Assembly: GCA_017557665.1 (NCBI GenBank)
Contig: JAFYYI010000092.1
Span: 1-64,000, forward strand
DNA length: 64,000 nucleotides
Direction: 5' to 3'
Source: Muribaculaceae bacterium
GTDB lineage: Bacteria > Bacteroidota > Bacteroidia > Bacteroidales > Muribaculaceae
This document shows, in pieces, positions 62,406 through 64,000 of this stretch (position 1 is its first letter; every line of letters starts with the position of its first letter). A program made the position numbers and the translations under genes. The notes under the pieces were generated by a model, which ran no database searches, was not told the origin of the DNA, and saw only the letters and a program-made list of their open reading frames with translations.

Positions 62406-63605
62406 ATGAGAAGATTGTTTTTACTGCTGGCACTTCTGTTGCTGATGTCGGTTGTGGGCAAGGCCGCTGGTCGTGACAATTACACGGTGATTATCTCGCT
62501 CGACGGTCTGCGTTGGGACTATTTGGATGCCTATGATGTGCCTTTCATGGACCAACTGGCCAGCGAGGGTGTCAAGGCGGTGATGCAGCCGTCTTTCCCG
62601 AGCAAGACCTTTCCCAACCATTACACGCTGGCGACAGGTCTTACACCTGACCATCACGGTATCATCACCAACGTTTTCTGGGACCGGGAACGCGGTGTGG
62701 AGTTCTCGCTCAATAACAAAGAGACGCGCAGCAAGGGCTACTACTACGGCGGCGACCCCGTGTGGCTCACGGCCAAGCATCAGGGAGTGAAGACCGCATC
62801 GGTCTTCTGGGTGGGCAGCGATGTCACCATCAACGGCGAGCATCCAACCTACTGGCGTGACTACCAAACCGAACAACTTGATTATCCGGGCCGAGTCGAT
62901 GAAATCATCAGGCTGCTCAAATTGCCCGAAGACGAGCGTCCCCATCTCGTGATGGCCTATTTCGAGGAACCCGACCGCTCGGGCCACAGCTATGGCCCCT
63001 TGCACAGCAAGACGCGTAGTGCCGTGGAAGACATGGACCTGTTGTTGAGCAATCTGTGGGCCCGCATCCAGCAGTTGCCCATCGCCAGTCAGGTGAACTT
63101 CATCGTTACGGGCGACCATGGCATGACCAGCGTGGACCCCAAGCGCTTTGTCGATATCGACGATGTGCTGCCCAAGCACTGGTATGAGCGTTTCTGCAAC
63201 GATTACCCCACACTCATCTATGCCAGCGCACCACAGTATATCGACAGCATCTATGATGCTCTGCAGGGCGTGGACCACATCCGAGCCTGGAAAAAAGCCG
63301 ATATCCCCGCCTATCTGGGTTATGGCACCAATAAGAACATGGGTGACGTCATTGTCCTGCCCGACGTGGGCTGGCTCTTTGCCGACAAGCCCTCTAAAAA
63401 GCAGCGAGGCAGCCATGGCTTCGATCACACGGCGGCCGATATGCAGGTGGGTTTCCGTGCCATTGGCCCCGATTTCAAGGTGGGCTACGAGAAACCTGAC
63501 CGTTTCCGCAACGTGTGCATCTATCCGCTGCTATGCTACCTGTTGGGCGTTACCCCATCGCCTAACGACGGCAGCCTGGACGAGGTGCACGACATGCTCC
63601 GCTAA
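62406..63605 (+). CDS. Nucleotide pyrophosphatase/phosphodiesterase (alkaline phosphatase superfamily)
   Basis: The 399-residue exported enzyme is of the NPP type. The two-metal site is visible: Asp33 in ISLDGLRWD, the nucleophile Thr68 in FPSKTFPNHYTL with Asn71, then EEPDRSGHSYGP and VTGDHGMTSVD. These enzymes split phosphodiester or pyrophosphate bonds in nucleotides, or in some cases choline phospholipids. It follows the TonB receptor and OB-fold lipoprotein but has its own promoter, so a joint role in nucleotide scavenging is only a suggestion. The signal peptide spans about the first 21 residues. Confidence 0.9.
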   Translation: MRRLFLLLALLLLMSVVGKAAGRDNYTVIISLDGLRWDYLDAYDVPFMDQLASEGVKAVMQPSFPSKTFPNHYTLATGLTPDHHGIITNVFWDRERGVEFSLNNKETRSKGYYYGGDPVWLTAKHQGVKTASVFWVGSDVTINGEHPTYWRDYQTEQLDYPGRVDEIIRLLKLPEDERPHLVMAYFEEPDRSGHSYGPLHSKTRSAVEDMDLLLSNLWARIQQLPIASQVNFIVTGDHGMTSVDPKRFVDIDDVLPKHWYERFCNDYPTLIYASAPQYIDSIYDALQGVDHIRAWKKADIPAYLGYGTNKNMGDVIVLPDVGWLFADKPSKKQRGSHGFDHTAADMQVGFRAIGPDFKVGYEKPDRFRNVCIYPLLCYLLGVTPSPNDGSLDEVHDMLR

Positions 63606-63682
63606 CTCCGGAGTGCCTGTAATCGAGGCCTTGTCCGGTGTTACGAGCCTCTGGCTCGCAAGACAACCTCAAAACAAAAACA

Positions 63683-63723
63683 ACACGAGTGCACGCTGCT
63701 TAACAGGTGGCGTGCACTCGTGT
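63683..63723 (+). terminator. Hairpin after the phosphodiesterase gene
   Basis: ACACGAGTGCACGC (63683-63696) and GCGTGCACTCGTGT (63710-63723) form a perfect 14-bp stem with a 13-base loop, between the phosphodiesterase gene and the convergent SRP RNA gene. Confidence 0.7.
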
Positions 63724-63741
63724 GTTAGGGATACAAAAAAA

Positions 63742-63838
63742 GGGCAAGTGAGCTACAGCGCGCCGCTACGACCTCGTTACCCTTGCTCCGGTCAAGGCCT
63801 GGGGGATTGGGAGGGAGCTGGCCGTGTAGGACTTACCC
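63742..63838 (-). ncRNA. ffs: Signal recognition particle RNA (small bacterial type, 4.5S-like)
   Basis: The minus-strand transcript begins GGGTAAGTCCTACACGG and ends GCTGTAGCTCACTTGCCC; these ends pair (GGGTAAGT with ACTTGCCC, CTACA with TGTAG). The apical part contains CAGGCCTTGACCGGAGCAAGG, followed by GTAACGAGGTCG, which resembles the Ffh-binding domain with its GGA-GCA core. A -7 box TACTTTTG (63844-63851) sits 5 bases before the 5' end with TTG 19 bases upstream, and a T run follows the 3' end. The 97-nt length fits. It directs membrane-protein insertion with Ffh. Confidence 0.8.
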
Positions 63839-63843
63839 GGCTG

Positions 63844-63873
63844 CAAAAGTACTGCTTTTTCTTGAACTGGCAA
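63844..63873 (-). promoter_or_regulatory. Promoter of the SRP RNA gene
   Basis: On the minus strand, TTG (63871-63873), 19 bases, TACTTTTG (63844-63851). The predicted start falls on the GGG of the RNA. Confidence 0.75.
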
Positions 63874-63920
63874 CCTTTTTAATGAAAAAAAGTTTGTTCA
63901 CGGTGTTTTAACGATGGAAT

Positions 63921-63965
63921 TCAAAAAAGCCAAGAGACAGGAAACATGGCGCTTCCTGCCTCTTG
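63921..63965 (-). terminator. Terminator of a minus-strand gene beyond the right edge
   Basis: CAAGAGACAGGAA (63931-63943) pairs with TTCCTGCCTCTTG (63953-63965) with one mismatch. Read leftward it is followed by GCTTTTTTGA. The gene it serves lies outside the window. Confidence 0.6.
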
Positions 63966-64000
63966 TATCAAAAACTTAATCAAATTAAAAGCCTGATTTA

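Noticed and set aside
63148..63882. 244-codon frame at the right end
   Set aside because: It is a shifted frame of the phosphodiesterase gene that reads on through the terminator and the SRP RNA. The Ser/Arg/Trp-rich translation has no domain.

Overview
The window is chromosomal DNA from a member of the order Bacteroidales, probably a gut commensal near Muribaculaceae or Prevotellaceae; the family is an inference. The evidence is the Bacteroidota promoter form (TTTG, about 20 bases, TAnnTTTG) before many genes, Bacteroidota-type envelope proteins (Oar-like TonB receptor, BACON lipoprotein, DUF4421-like protein, secreted dipeptidyl peptidase), dockerin-like C-termini, and an rplM-rpsI operon of Bacteroidota type. 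I saw no transposase, prophage, CRISPR array, rRNA or tRNA. The window reads as stable chromosome.

Layout. 1-660: rpsI (cut by the window edge) and rplM, minus strand. 1100-5670: a doubtful small ORF, an ADP-forming acyl-CoA synthetase, a secreted dockerin-like protein and dapF. 5754-10618: a MalY-like PLP enzyme, then a tight iorA-iorB-aminotransferase operon for oxidising amino-acid-derived 2-oxo acids. 10833-12752: a radical SAM/SPASM enzyme with an unusual Lys/Glu-rich partner. 12933-22990: a probable long envelope operon with RND efflux pump, TolC-like channel, two duplicated lipoproteins, outer membrane phospholipase A and a DUF4421-like protein, facing a patatin-barrel phospholipase. 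25250-36009: rfbB, htpG, ompA, a DPP-IV-type peptidase and three secreted proteins with dockerin-like or shared C-terminal modules.

36395-51475 is the metabolic centrepiece: a complete lysine-to-butyrate fermentation cluster. KamA and KamDE convert lysine to 3,5-diaminohexanoate. Kdd, Kce and Kal take this to acetoacetate plus crotonyl-CoA. A two-subunit CoA-transferase moves CoA from butyryl-CoA to acetoacetate, and Hbd, crotonase, Bcd and EtfAB reduce the four-carbon units to butyryl-CoA. Two ATPase-like genes between kamA and kamD are probably the reactivation machinery of the B12 aminomutase. The CoA-transferase subunit genes are split to the two sides of the aminomutase genes. No thiolase, lysine permease or Rnf complex is present in the window.

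51577-64000: a zinc-ribbon membrane protein, a macro-like protein, a RelA/SpoT homologue with an intact hydrolase site but an eroded synthetase domain, a VanX-like dipeptidase, and a TonB receptor / OB-fold lipoprotein / nucleotide phosphodiesterase group preceded by a structured leader. A small SRP RNA gene lies at 63742-63838 on the minus strand.

The least explained features are the structured leader at 56942-57192, a family of inverted-repeat elements in the hbd-bcd-etfB-etfA spacers, short repeat tracts that in one place encode the C-terminus of the RND pump, and the radical SAM pair.
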